From NCBI GenBank assembly GCA_023055355.1, contig JALJCS010000035.1, positions 5,029,501-5,093,500 of the forward strand: DNA of 64,000 bases. The letters run 5' to 3'. Shown here piece after piece: positions 14,101 to 62,465 of this stretch. Numbering within the stretch: position 1 is the stretch's first letter; each line of letters opens with the position of its first letter. A program made the position numbers and the translations under genes. The notes beneath the pieces were generated by a model. That model saw only the letters and a program-made list of their open reading frames with translations. It was not told the origin of the DNA and did not search any database. The DNA is from Agelaius tricolor (lineage: Eukaryota; Chordata; Aves; Passeriformes; Icteridae).

Positions 14101-17100
14101 GTGTGCACCCAGGCTGAAGGCAGCAAACAGAGTGCATGTCAAGTGCATTTAGAGTCTGGGGAAGAGAAAGCCAGGCAACAGGAGTACAATGCTTTTATTC
14201 CTCCTCCTCCCACCCTTTTTTTTTTCTTGTATTGTGAGAGAGGAGAATCCCAAGAGAAAGCTTGAAACAAGCACATTTCCTACAGCCATATCCTGTTTGC
14301 CAGCTCTGCTACATAGCTCCAGGCAAAGTGCCCAGTTCAGCATAAGAAATTTAACTAAGAAAAACCTGTAGGGACCATGATCTAGATACCAAGAGAAATC
14401 CAGCAGTTCAGAAATAAGCCTCCATAGGAAAAAAGCCTGATACATCCACCCTTCAGTGACACTTGTATACAGGCTTTACAAATCTGTTTGGAGATACAGT
14501 CACAGACAGAAGGGGAAGGAAGAACAAATCAAACAGTCAGCTCCTGAGACATTCCCTGTCAAAATGTGCATAGCTGACACTGCCTTTTACTATTCCAGCT
14601 AAATTACATCTAAAATTACACATTCTTTAATGAAATGAAAAAAAAAAAAAACCCACTGAAAAAATCCCAACCAAGACCTGGCAAAACATTTCAGTGAGAA
14701 AGTGCTTTAGAGAGGAAGCATTCATAGCATAAATCCTTTAAATAGCTTCTTTGAAACTTGACTCCATTCACCTGACATATGCTATCTGAGTATTTGACAA
14801 AGATTATTTGTTAGGAGTAACTTCCAGTTAAGGAACTGTGTGCCAGAACTTTTGCTTTCCATGTGGAGCTACAATTCATAACACCTGCATCCCAGTGGAG
14901 CCTGGTCCCAAAGCTACCTGCTTCCCTTCACAGCCCCAGGAGGACAACAGCTCCTGATCTGCACAGCCCAAAAATTCCTCCAAATGATTTTTGCTTACTA
15001 CAATGAAATAGAAATTCACTGGTCAAGTACCAGCAAGACATGACAAGGCTGGAGGTGTCAAGGTACTTTGGTGATTTTATTTTTTACAGCTTGTTGCAGT
15101 GCAGAATCAAGTAGAAGGTGAAGGTGGGCTGTGAAAATTCTGAAGCCTCACAGCAGCAAAGGAAAGGCTCAGGAGAGCTTACAAAATTAACTTCTTGCAC
15201 AAGCTTTCTCCCTTAGCATATACTACTAAAAATTCTTCATGGCTTGGAGTAGAGGGAAGGTGTAATAGCAAGTATTCTCAGCAAGAAATTCACTCCATCA
15301 TGAATAGATCCCACAGAGTTTATCCAGATTTTGCTCCTTCTGTACCCAGAACAGGGCAGCTGGAAGGAGCTATTTTCAGCTATTTGCTGGTATTTGAGGC
15401 AATGCTCCATCTGTGCTGACTGCTCAGCCCCTCACTGTGACATGCACAGACCTGCACACTCAGAACAGCAGCCAGAAATAATTGCAGCTACAGAGCTGGA
15501 CTTGAAGAACTCAGACCTTTATCAGGTGAAATATGCAAGGGGAAGCAGCTCCAGAAAGGACTTTTCTTCAAGTTTAAAGACAAACAGAACAAGCCTGGCT
15601 CTTCTTTGCAAGAAGGCAAGCCACACCTGTGTCAATAATCCCTGGTATTCAGTACTGCAGGGAGTGAAGAGTCTGCTACAACTTGTATGCCCGGCGGGGA
15701 GGAAGGAACAAGCATGTCCACGGACATGTCTCATCTTCCAAAGAGCTCCAGAGCTGGATGCAAGCCAGGAGCTCTCCAGGAGGTATTCCAGCTTCAGAGC
15801 CCCACAAGGCTGTGATCTGTCTCCCTCTCAGACAGAGCTGGAGACAGGAGTACGTGTGGCAAGGGGCAAAATAATCCCAGATGCCAAATGTTGTTTTGCT
15901 GCCTGCACGCAGAACAGCTTTGAGTGCCTGTGATATTCTCTGGCAATAACCAAGGTTCACCCAGATAAAATGGGAACCAGGTATCAGCTGGTTTCATGTT
16001 TGGGCACTCACTGTAGCAGTGCAGAGACAGCATTTGCAGCTGAATTACCTCTACTGCCCTCTAAACTCTCTGCAAAACTCTCTAGTTCTCTCTATAGAGC
16101 TCTGAAAAAACATCTGTCACCCCTAAAAGAAGGGGAAACCACACAGAGTTGGAAACACAGACAGCATTTTACACAATTATATTAAAAGGAAGCTGAAACA
16201 TAGAAAAAGAATCTGAGACTGCAGTGCTTATCACTGGCACCTTCAGGCTGTGCTTCCAGGCAAAGCAATGAGTGAGGAAACAAAACCACTGGAGTTCTAA
16301 CCTTGACCCCAACCCTGGGAATTGCACAGTTCATGCTTTGAAAGTGTTTAAAGAGGTATGCTCACAGCCATGCATAATGCAAGGACATTAACTTAAGGAT
16401 AGAACTTTCCCCAAACATACTTTTCCCCTTCTTTGGAGCAAAATAATTACACCTGAGATTAAAGTTAATGAGTAGGTTCAAGCATTTTTTTGAGAAGCTG
16501 GCTTGATGAATGTATGCTGAATTCAGAAAAATTAATATGCCATATCAAAGTAAGAGTTAATTTCAGGGATTACATTACTGCACACACACACCCATTTACT
16601 GGGTCTCAGCACTTACCACTTTTACTTTAAATCAAGATAATTTTGGTATTTAAACAAACAGGTCAATGGGTAGGCAAGATAAAAAACCACCACAGTCAAA
16701 AGCCTCTAAGTATTAGTACACACCTACACACCATAACACAGGAGAATTACTTTACAGGTATGCTGGATCAATAAAAGCTAAACATAATAAAGAGCTGATG
16801 ATTACCAAGAGGAGGTACTTAGACATGCTTAGAGGCACAATATTCCTCTGAAAATTTGACAGTCTTCTGGGAGATCCCAGTTTGGCTGCCTCTCCATACA
16901 ACACCTCAAGGATGCAGAGGGGACCCTCAACACAAAACCAGGAAAGGAAAACATCAAAGTAGCCACCTGTTCTGAAAAACTGCTACCATGTGGCAGGCAT
17001 TCACCTGCCAAGGGAGTGGCAAATTTCTTAGCTTTCCTGCACTGGCTGGTCCTGATACAACAATTAAGGCTCAAGAGTTAATGATTTCCCTCTGGGAAAG

Positions 17101-20100
17101 CTCCAGGAGCCAAGCTGCAGGGCTGGGCTCTGTCCTTGATCAACATTTGCAACCTTTTATTCATGCAGCTCCCCAATATGAAGCACAGAACCCCTCAGGC
17201 GAGGCTTGGAGCACAAGGTCAATATTTTAAGGTTCATTTTTCATTTTCCAGCAGGGCTGGTCCGTTTAGTGAGCTCTGAAAGCTTGTATCTTGTTACTGC
17301 ATCAAGGCTGTAACCAGAGCCAGCTGCTGGCCAGAGCCCCAGCAACCTGCACCCTGTTAACCCTGTCCTTCCCAACACCCAAGCCCAAACCTCCTTCAGT
17401 TTGTACCCAGGGCTCCAGCAGCTGAGGAAAGGGCACAAAGAACTCATCCAGGCTGTGGATTTCACTGTTTTAACATCACTGTTATAAACACTGTTAAACT
17501 TGTTGCCTATTTCTTCTCCCTTCAAAGCAGAAGGTTTTGTTTCTAAAGTGCTTTTAAGGCACTTAAGGCCCCTGTGCTTGTTTCCAGCTGGTGACTGCTC
17601 AGCTAAAAGGGATTGTGGCCACTCACAAACCTGTCCTGTTCCAGAGCCTGAGCATCCATCCAGCTTTGATTTCTGGAAGAGCAGTTAGTTCTATCCAGAT
17701 CTGAATCTCCAGTTTCCCTTGAGTGCCTGAAGCACTTCAAAATGCAGTCACAGGATACAACTGAATATATCTGAATCTGCTACTTAAAGAGAAGGATTCT
17801 GCTTTTTGCTTGAAGCACAGTGTTTTTGAATAACTCACAGATGCTGAGTAACATGAATTCCATGGGCCAGGAGTCTGCTCTGCTTCCAGGTGACTGATGA
17901 GGCTTAAATATTCTCCTCCTCCTGGCACACCTTTTCCTGCAAACGGGTGTATAAAACTTCTCTATCTCACCAAGCAGTGGTTTGACATCACAATGTTAGA
18001 ACTTGGAAAACTTATTGTGACTTGCTCCTTGGCAAAAAAGGAAAGCTGCAGTGCCAACCAGCACTTTGTATTGGCTTCCCCTCCAGTGAGGAACTAGGGC
18101 TGAACAGGCAGAGAGGTCCCCCTTCCTCAAAACAACAAGGGCAGATTCCCTAGAATCAAGAGAAAAACCTGAGACAAATATAAAATAAATATCTTCCCAG
18201 TGGGGCTATTTGAGGCAGACTCCAAATTCCACTCTCCCCATCACCACTTGACCAAAGAATTTTTACATCATTCCCCACTTTCTGTCTCCTCTGATTCCAT
18301 CTACAACTGACACCAGCTGACCCTTCTGGAGGTTTTGGTTCTGGCACTATCCAAGTTCACAATGAGGCCAAATCACAGGATGCACCAGCAACAAGGGAAC
18401 ATAATGGAGCCACAGAACCTGGCTCCCATTATTCAAGGTATAAGCTCTAGATAGTTCATTCACAATATGCACAAAGAGGCAAAATACCAGTGAAAAAAAA
18501 AAAGAGAGAGAATATATCTATCTATCTATCTATATATATATATATATCTTCAGGGCTTGAAATTACTATAATTGACTGATGAATTGCATTTTTTCTCTCA
18601 TTCATGCATTTTAAATTATTTACTTTCTGCCTATGTTCAGATTCAGACCTTGGAAAAGCCATAGCCATATATAAAGAGCATGGGGAATCTATTAAAACAT
18701 GTTTGTAGGTCTCTGATGTCTCCATGAAACTGAGCAGGCACAACTACAGCACTCTGCAGGTTCAAAACAAAATTAAATTACCCCAAAGTGTAAGCAAGTG
18801 ATAATCAAAGGCCTCTCTTTTGGCTGCACTTTGGATTTACAGTAACTGCAACACTTGTTAGCTGTCACAGACATTACAAGCTCCATTGAGGAGAACACTG
18901 CCCCTTGGTGGAAAAAGGGCAAAGGAAACATTTGCAGCTGCATCAAGTACAAATAATTCCACTGGGATTTCCATCCCTCCCCATCCCAAGTGAATTTCCT
19001 GGCAGCATGGCTGGTGCAGCTGCACCAGGGCCCCCACAGCCACACCCCAGCAGGGCACTGGGCTGCCTCCACAGCCCACCCAGTGCCAGCTGGCCCTGCA
19101 GCTATCACTCAATATTCAAAAAAACCCAAAAGGCCAAAGGACACAATTCCCTTTTTCACGTATATTTGAAGACATCTATTAAGAATGACATGGAAGTCTG
19201 AAATTTCTGAGTTTCAGATTCAGTTCAGCTTTGCCTCCCTCCTACTCTTCTCAAATCCTCACCTTTCATGCCACAGTGGGATGGCAGGAATTACATTTCA
19301 CTGTTATTTAATTGATTTCCTTTAATTCACATTTTCAGTTCTTGCAGAGTTGCTATTGCTTTTTATTTTGAATATACTCATTATTTCTTTGCTTCCTGAC
19401 TGAAGCTGAAATGCTGCTCTGTGGCCACGTGTGGCTCTTCTTCAGAAGCACAAAATGCACCTGGACAGCAGCACACAAAACCCACTGAAAGCAAGAGGCT
19501 TTTCAAACAAGCCAACATGAAATGTCTGTGACATTAAAGCAGCAACCACACAATTCAGTGGTGAGATTTCTGTCACATATGATTACTCAGATAAGAACAA
19601 CTACAGTTTAATTTTGTTTTTTCTCTCTGCCAGACCTATTCTCCACTGCCCTGAAGTCCTGCAGCCCTTTTACACAAGACAGAAATGCACATACTTGCAT
19701 CAGGGCCCTACTACACAACTTCAAAAACTTGATTTACACCAAATTTATCTTCTAAGGAAATGCCATATTTTTACTTCACAGTACAGATTTGAATCCAGCA
19801 GTTTTTACAGAAACATCTTTCTAGCATATTTACCAGGGCAAAAATGTGGAAGTAGAAAAAGGATAAGAGTGAGAGATTGCCTTTTGCTTCCTTTCATATA
19901 AAAATTTCTTTCTTGCAACAAGGAAAGGAGAAAATACATTCCATTTCCAAGTGCCTGGGATCCATTTCACACACTGAGCCTGGACCAGCTGCAGTACAGC
20001 TGCCAAGATTTCCAGCTGTGTATCACTGTAAAGCCATAAGAATATTGTGGGACCTGGAAGAAGGTGCTGCTATAAAACTAATTCAAATAGAATAGCTTAA

Positions 20101-23100
20101 CACATCCATTTGCCTTCATCTTAGCCTACCAAAGCACTGTAGTAAATCAAATTCTCTACAGAATTTTGCTTTGCAGCACAGTCCTCTGGTTTTTGTAGCA
20201 GAGTTTAGGGATTGCCTGCATCCTTGGGGAAGCTGCTGGATAAAATAAATGCTCTTGCACTTGTTCAGCATTCAGCATCCCTGACAAACAGAACTGCTTC
20301 TACTGAACTAACATAAAACATTTAAATACAGTTGCCTATAGTTTCAAATGGATTTGGCCTTTTGTCCTCCAGATTTTAGCCTGATCCATGTCCTGTGTGC
20401 TGCTAAACACCTGCTGTTCAGAAGGAACAAGGTGAAATCCCAAGATAAAGATGACTTCAACTATTTATGATAATAGCTATTATCTGGGGATCTTATTTCA
20501 CTTTTTAAATTTATCTATGACCTTTACAAAACTGCTCCATTCAGAAGGACAGAGCTGGAGAGAACTGAATTACTTTGACACCTTCCATGGCCTGTAAGAG
20601 CACAGGATAATTCATTCATTAAGTTCTAAATGAAGAAATTATTCCAACTAACACTGGTCATACAGAATTCTGTACTGGATGCTGCACCTCCCACACCACT
20701 GCAAAACAGGTGAGATGCTGTCAGCAAACTTCAGATCTAATGCACAACATGACCAAATTCATGAAGGCCAACCTTCACTGTGACTCAGCCTGTGATATCT
20801 ACCTTTGGCAGAAGCAGGACTAAAGTCAGAAACAAAGGTTAAAGCTACAAAAGGATGTGGAACTAACTACAGACCACAAATGAACACCAAGCCATGCTGT
20901 TAAAACTTACTCCTCTTGTACTGAGCTTCCCCACCACCACCAGACCACACTTTCAAATACCTTTAGGTCACCAGCCTCAGGTTTTTCAGTCTCTGAATCG
21001 TCATCTTCCTACAAGACAAGAATTTACAGGATTAAGCTTAAAGAGCAGGCCTGGCAAGTAACTGAACTTACAGCAAAGGGCATTCAGCAGCCCAGCAGCA
21101 GTCCAAGACCCTTTCCACGGAGGGTAGTTTTGCCCCACCCACTCATAACCAGAAAACAAGTCCTACAGTCAGGGGAAGAAGTGTTTATTTTTATTTAGTT
21201 TTTGGGGGTTTTTGTAGGCAAAAGCATCATTCAGCAGCAGTTGTGCCTACAAAACTCATGCAGCCCTGGAAGGCTCAGAATTAGACAACAAGAAGCAGCA
21301 GAACTGGGGAACAAAAGCATTTGTCCTTTGATAATTCTGTCCCCTCCAGCTGGGAGGTGATTGAAGAGCCTCTGTTCAGCAGTACCCACAAAAAAAGCAG
21401 CATTTGCAAGACCTGTGATAGTCCCAAGCATCAGCAACACACACAGGACACACAGCTGGCCTGCCACCAAACCAAACATGCAGGCTTGGAGAGGGTCTGG
21501 CCTAGCAGCAAGTTCCAGGGATCCAGCAGACACAACTTCCTTGCTGGTGCAGAGCTCTCGTGCCTTGCTTGCAGATGCTGTGAACCTCCACACAAGGAAC
21601 ACTGACAAATTCCAGGTGACAGTCTCCATTTTTTAAACATTTATTTTATGAACCAGAAATAAACCAAAGAACTGGGGGAGCTTCTGTCCTGTGAGAGGTT
21701 AAAATACTGAACACAGCATTGTGTGAAAATCCACACCAGGTGAGCAGGAAGCTCCAGGTTGGTCCCCACTGGGATGTGGACACAGTAAACCTGCTGTCCC
21801 CTCACTGGGCATCCTCCCAGCACCCCTGTTTCTAGACATAAACACATACTCTGGGTTCAAAACAAGTTTGAGGAGCAGAAAGTATTTTTCATGTTCACAT
21901 AACTCAGCAAAATGGTTTTTCTTCCAAACTTTCCCACAAATTTCAATGTTGGCCCCAAAACAAGAACTTGGTGTTTCAGCTTCAAAAAGGGCAACAAAAG
22001 AAAAAGTGAAATGAGAGATGCAACTGAAAGGAAGAGTTTACAAGGATCTGCCCACCTCAAAGCATTGGCACAGGAGCCAGTTCTGACAAGGCAAGCTGGA
22101 GGCTGATCACACAATAATGGCAGTAAGTTTTAATTGACTGAATTAAGATGCCTCACTTACAGATTTGAGACACAAACTCCTTCACTCCACCTTCCCTTTC
22201 TGAAAGATGCACACATGACAATAGTTCAGTCCAGACTGTCAAAGGTTAGTTACAGTGAGTTTGTAACAAGCAAAGAACCAACTAACTTGGTGTTTACCAC
22301 AAATGAGATTGCTCTCCCCTCTACAGTCTCTATTATACAGATAAAAGTGATTTTCATCAAAGCAATAATGGGTTGAATTATCCATGTTGCAGACAGTAAC
22401 TGAAACAGCTCAAAAACCTCTGACTTAGCAGGGAGTAAAAAAATTAACAAACAAAGCAGCATTACTGAGAAGTGGCTTTGAATAAAAACAGAGGCTTTTC
22501 AGTCACTGTTAAAGTAGTTAAAACACCCACTGAGCTGTACAGGGCAAAGCACAGGTAGCCTGAGTGCACCTCATCCTGCTTTCTAAAAACAACTCATAAC
22601 CCCCATGAGCTACCAGCACAAGCAATGCCAAGGAAGTTTTCAAGTCTGGTCAGAGAATATTTAATGGAAAATAAAAAAGGAAAGTAACTTGTGCAACCTG
22701 CACTGTAACCACAAACCTAAGCAAGATCCACTGGCTGACAGCAGTGATTGACTGATTGCCCTTTCCTGAAGAGCAGCTGATGATGGAGAGCTGCAACCTG
22801 CACCAAAAGCTGTGCATGCCATAAAACCACTCCATCTACAAGCCCTTTACAATGCTAACTAAACACAGCTGACCCTGGCAAGCACCTGGATCACACACAG
22901 AGCTTCCTTTGGACTACCCAGACCTCACTGAAGCAGAGTCTAGAAGTGCTGGATATAAAAAGAAGAATCACTAAAGCAGTAAAAAGGTTCACTGCTTTGC
23001 TAAGGGAGACAGCAGGGCAACAGAACAGAACCTAAAACAGGAACAAGAGACTGAGGAATTCCTTGGCTACTACTTGGGCAGACGAATGGCAGAAAATGGC

Positions 23101-24303
23101 AGTGTCTCCTAAGAGACTGATCCAACACACACAGAGCAGATTTCAGTGAGGAAAAGTTACAGGAGTAGTCCTGGGATTTTGGCTATGTCATAGAAGAAAG
23201 AACTGGAACAGAGAGAAGATAAAACACTGCTAAGAAAAAGATTGACAATAAAGAAAGTAGATGAGAACTTTCCCTTTTCCCCTCCAAACTTATTGTTTCA
23301 CTCCCCCAGACCCAGGGCAGAACTACACATCCTTCTGTGTGATGCAGCTGCACTCACAGACTGTGAGCTCTGTGCCCTGTCCCCCACACTGCTGTTATCT
23401 CAGAATCCAGGTGATATCAAACACGTGCCATGCACCTGTGACAGACAAAAGCCACCCACATGTAGACAGGACACTGTTACATCAAGGTGCCTTGATGCAG
23501 GGAGTGCATTGAGCTACACACAAAAGAATAATTTAACACAGCACAGGAGTCTGTTCTTTTTAACCCACCAGCTGACAGTGTGGTCCTCCTACAAGGTTCT
23601 TAAAAGTCAATTATGTTTAAAGAACAGCTTTTATTTGGAGTGGCTGTTAACAGCCTTTTTCCCGTAAAAGAGTCCAAGGACACCAACACAATAACGAGCA
23701 ACACGAGCTGTGCCAAGCTGCTGACGGGTTTCAGGGCAAATGCTTTCTACTTGAAAACAAAGTGGAAAGGAGGAGGTGCAAAGTGCTGAAACCCACACCA
23801 GGACTCAGATATTCCGGGTTCCATCACAGGTTCCTATTTGGAGTTTTTATTTGAAAGAGACAAGTCTCTACAGCCTGTGTAAGGGGTCAAGACAAGCTCC
23901 GGAGCAGGGAGGTACTTACTGACTGCCTGCTGTTCTCATCGTCCTCCTCTTCGTACCCTTCCTCGTCCCCCTCCAGGCGGGTAAAGTCATCTTCTCCGTA
24001 CCCAACTGACACCAGGCCTCCTTTCTCTCCTAAGGAGGAAGACAAAAGGAAAACTGTGAGGAAAAGGGAGGTGGCAGCGTGCGGGACCTTCCCCCCACAC
24101 CGGGGAAAGGGCCGGGTCGGCGCGGGCCGCGCGGGGGAGCCCCGGCGCCCCAGCCCGCCGCCTGTCCCGGCTCCCTGCCCGCCCTCACCCGTTGGCGCTC
24201 CCCCATCGCTCCCCGCTGTGCCGGCCTCGCTGTCCGACTCCGGGTCCGAGTCCTCGGCGTAAACTGCCAGCGAGGAGAGAACGCTGCGCTTCGCCGCCGC
24301 CAT
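2095..24303 (-). CDS. SAP30BP: SAP30-binding protein, N-terminal 135 codons (5 coding exons; gene continues off left edge)
   Basis: SAP30BP (HCNGP) is a nuclear protein that binds the SAP30 corepressor subunit and acts as a splicing co-factor. Five minus-strand exons join in frame (115+110+48+43+89 = 405 nt) into 135 residues. They read MAAAKRSVLSSLAVYAEDSD, then an acidic tract (GEDDFTRLEGDEEGYEEEDD), then EKRDPQELVASFSERVRN and NMSPDEIKIPPEPPGRCSN, the start of the HCNGP domain. This is colinear with roughly the first 130 residues of the 308-residue human protein. The rest of the HCNGP domain and the C-terminus (human DKIQKLYERK onward) are not found between 1 and 2094, so they lie outside. 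The start at 24303 fits the human N-terminus and sits in a YY1-type GCCGCCATCTT context. Differences from human (Ala-rich start, Gly-rich segment around residues 28-38) are in the disordered acidic part. Confidence 0.97.
2184..8222 (-). other. SAP30BP intron between coding exons 5 and 4
   Basis: About 6 kb of unique-looking intronic sequence with A-rich tracts (3641-3656, and 6367-6416 where A runs are broken by G and C). No exon consistent with SAP30BP or a nested gene was recognised on either strand. Confidence 0.8.
6367..6416. repeat. A-rich low-complexity tract
   Basis: A runs interrupted by G, GAAAC and AAC in a SAP30BP intron. Translated, it gives only poly-Lys or poly-Phe. Confidence 0.9.
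8223..8265 (-). CDS. SAP30BP: SAP30BP coding exon 4
   Basis: A 43-nt exon with acceptor CTTTTCAG|GAATTC and donor AGTTG|GTAAGT. It encodes EFSEVEKRDPQELV; the human counterpart is NTEAEKRDPQELV. It lies 12.7 kb from exon 3. Confidence 0.94.
8957..8982. repeat. AACCA-type simple repeat
   Basis: Five tandem CCAAA units in a SAP30BP intron. Confidence 0.9.
9754..9777. repeat. Poly(A) run of 24
   Basis: An uninterrupted A run. No retrocopy or SINE body is recognisable upstream of it. Confidence 0.9.
10899..10924. repeat. 26-bp zero-spacer palindrome, one mismatch
   Basis: TGTCCTGGTTTGA followed by TCAAACCATGACA is a reverse-complement pair except for one base. TGTCCTGGTTT resembles the ends of some songbird LTR elements, so it may be a remnant terminal repeat (inference). 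Confidence 0.85.
13644..13661. repeat. Perfect 18-bp palindrome
   Basis: CTGTAACAGCTGTTACAG is identical to its reverse complement and is centred on CAGCTG, an E-box core. It lies in a SAP30BP intron. Confidence 0.9.
18514..18548. repeat. TATC/TA compound microsatellite
   Basis: (TATC)n passes directly into (TA)n. It follows an A/GA-rich stretch. Confidence 0.93.
20961..21008 (-). CDS. SAP30BP: SAP30BP coding exon 3
   Basis: A 48-nt exon with acceptor TTGTAG|GAAGATG and donor CTAAAG|GTATTTG. It encodes EDDDSETEKPEAGDLK, against human EDDDSETEKPEADDPK. It is in phase on both sides. Confidence 0.95.
21009..23919 (-). other. SAP30BP intron between coding exons 3 and 2
   Basis: A 2.9-kb intron with no recognised coding exon or repeat family. 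The frames at 21321-21640 are open on both strands but show no conserved motif. Confidence 0.8.
23920..24029 (-). CDS. SAP30BP: SAP30BP coding exon 2
   Basis: The acceptor is CCTCCTTAG|GAGAG and the donor TCA|GTAAGTACC. It encodes EKGGLVSVGYGEDDF followed by the Glu/Asp-rich stretch and ENSRQS, matching human EEKGGLVSDAYGEDDF and ENSRQS. The intron before it is only 159 bp. Confidence 0.96.
24189..24303 (-). CDS. SAP30BP: SAP30BP coding exon 1
   Basis: Codes residues 1-38 plus one base. The donor reads ACGG|GTGAGG. The exon lies inside the CpG island. The VLSSLAVYAEDSDPESDSEAG block is the conserved N-terminus of the family. Confidence 0.95.
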
Positions 24304-24358
24304 CTTCCGCCTCGGCCGCGGCGCACTTCCGGCGCACGAAGATGACGTACACGGCGCT

Positions 24359-24372
24359 GTCACCATGGCAAC
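24359..24372. promoter_or_regulatory. RFX X-box motif
   Basis: GTCACCATGGCAAC fits the X-box pattern GTNRCC, spacer, RGYAAC with no mismatch. It lies 56 bp outside the SAP30BP start codon. RFX factors bind such near-palindromes. Occupancy is inferred. Confidence 0.6.
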
Positions 24373-24556
24373 GCCACCCTTCTTCCGCCCTCAGCGGCTC
24401 CCGCCGCACCGGGGCCATCCCGCCCTCACGGCCGGAGGAGAAGCTGCTCGGGGAAATCACGGCCGGAGGGCGAAGCCCTCAGCCAGGCAGAGCGGAGCGT
24501 CTCGGGGGAGGAGAGAGGATGAAAAATGCGCGGGCTGGCCCTTTAAGGGAAGCTTT

Positions 24557-24564
24557 TGACGTCA
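24557..24564. promoter_or_regulatory. Consensus CRE (CREB/ATF site)
   Basis: The full palindrome TGACGTCA sits in the CpG island on the RECQL5 side of the promoter. It is a perfect consensus. Function is inferred. Confidence 0.6.
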
Positions 24565-24971
24565 TTTTGTGGCGCCGCAACAGCACCTGCCGGGTGGGGA
24601 GCGAGCGCGGGGTGTGGGGGCCAGGACAGGGCGGAGGTGGGACGGGGACACGGGGGCGTGCAGGGACACAGGGAGGGAAGGGGGTGGGTGAGGAGGAGCC
24701 ACCTGTTCCCACAGCCCCTCCATGTGGGGTGCGGGCGCGTTTGGCGGGCACTGCCCCCCCGCTATGAGCCCCTCGGCTGTGCCCCTTGGAGACGGGGCTG
24801 AGCCACGGGAAACACAGCGTGGTCCTCTCCAGTGAGGGGATCTGGATAAGCATCCCTGAGAGACCCGACCAAAGGGGGAGTGTGGCAGGGGGGCCCTGGG
24901 GGAGGCCATGCAGGTGGCAGGGGAGGGTGGCAGCGCCCGGGTCGAGCTCAGGTTCCTGTGGCCTCCTTAGG

Positions 24972-61410
<36,439 letters not shown>

Positions 61411-62465
61411 TCCTGCTGCTTGTTGGCTCTTCCTTCCTGCAGCAGCACCACCAGGGGATGTGGAAGAACTCAGCCATGGAGGTCTCATGAGACTGCAGAA
61501 ATGAGATTTATTTTTCTTTTCTCCACTGCATTTTTGCTCACTTGTGCCCTTAGTGACACACATTCAAGGGAACCAGTTTTTGTGAACTCATGGTGAGTTT
61601 CCCCAGTAAGTGGGGTGCTGAAACCCTCAAGGACCAAGAGGTGTGAAGTTGTACCTGCTGGCTTTGTTAGGGGCTGCTGCCTTGGATATTCTGCACTCTA
61701 CTACCTGCAGCAGTCTGGGCAGGGCTCAGACTTTCCAGTTGGGACTCTGCTTTGGGATGGCACCTTGCTTTCTAAATGGCTCTTCCCCTTGCTCCCCCTC
61801 TCCTTGTTTCTTATTTCAGTGTCACCAATATGCTACAAGTTCTCATGCTTTGCTCAGGGCTGCCAGTGACAAACTCAACATTTGAGTTTCTGGATGGAAT
61901 ATTTTTGTTTGAAGGGCAGGGGAGGAGCATTTTGTAATTACCATGGAGGCAGTGCTTGCTTTCTAAAGGAGGAGAAACTCAGATTCTTTTTCTTTTAATG
62001 TGAACTTCTTTGATTTTGTCCAATTCTGTCTGCCCTTTAATTTAAGTGGTGATACTCCTTCAGTATTAACCCCTGCAACACTTCCAGCCTTTGCTTGTAA
62101 TCCCTAAAGCCATATTTGCTCCCTGTGCCTCACCAGAAGTCTGCAGTGCAGGGAGCAGTGCTGCTATTACAGCTGGGTAGGGCTCTGCTGTGACCCTCAA
62201 ATTGACACTGTGGTACCTCTGCTGCTATGTTTATATGGAACCTGAACCTGACTCCCTGGTACAAGTCCTTCCTGTTGGATTTTTGTTGGGTTCTGCCTCT
62301 GTTCCTTACCTACAGGGGCTGGTGGCCTCAGGCTCCAGTGCTGCCAGAGGAATGTTCCTCAAAGGCTGCCCAGGGGTTGGGATCACTGCATTCCACAGAT
62401 GTATTTTTAAGTGTTCTGAAGGGTATATGCAGGACTGACAATAAAGCAATGTTACAACTGCTGTG
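61411..62465 (+). other. RECQL5: RECQL5 3' UTR
   Basis: The noncoding stretch from the stop codon to the first plus-strand AATAAA signal gives a UTR of about 1.05 kb. No splice signals or coding motifs are evident. Confidence 0.7.
62440..62445 (+). terminator. RECQL5 poly(A) signal
   Basis: AATAAA in the context ACTGACAATAAAGCAATG is the first canonical hexamer after the stop, followed by a T/G-rich segment. A second AATAAA at 62821-62826 is an alternative. Confidence 0.7.

Larger units (their letters stand above)
8266..20960 (-). other. SAP30BP intron between coding exons 4 and 3
   Basis: A 12.7-kb intron. It holds an AACCA-type tandem repeat (8957-8982), a 24-A run (9754-9777), a near-perfect palindrome (10899-10924), a perfect 18-bp palindrome (13644-13661) and a TATC/TA microsatellite (18514-18548). 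A 200-codon open frame at 15331-15933 on the plus strand has no recognisable domain. I saw no supported nested gene. Confidence 0.75.
24060..24970. promoter_or_regulatory. CpG-island bidirectional promoter of SAP30BP and RECQL5
   Basis: The sequence becomes GC- and CpG-rich from about 24.06 to 24.76 kb, between two divergently oriented start codons 668 bp apart. There is no TATA box. Readable sites are a YY1 motif over the SAP30BP start (24296-24306), an ETS site CACTTCCGG (24324-24332), an ATF/CRE half-site TGACGT (24343-24348), an RFX X-box GTCACCATGGCAAC (24359-24372) and a full CRE TGACGTCA (24557-24564). A polypyrimidine-AG acceptor ends at 24970, just before the RECQL5 ATG. RECQL5 therefore probably has an upstream noncoding exon whose donor I could not fix. 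Confidence 0.85.

Noticed and set aside
24192..24767. 191-codon plus-strand frame through the divergent promoter
   Set aside because: It is antisense to SAP30BP exon 1 and rich in Arg/Pro/Gly from CpG content, with no domain.
24786..24971. Alternative upstream in-frame RECQL5 start at 24786 (62 extra residues)
   Set aside because: The added peptide has no similarity to human RECQL5, and a splice-acceptor-like AG directly precedes the conserved start region, so the 24972 ATG is preferred.
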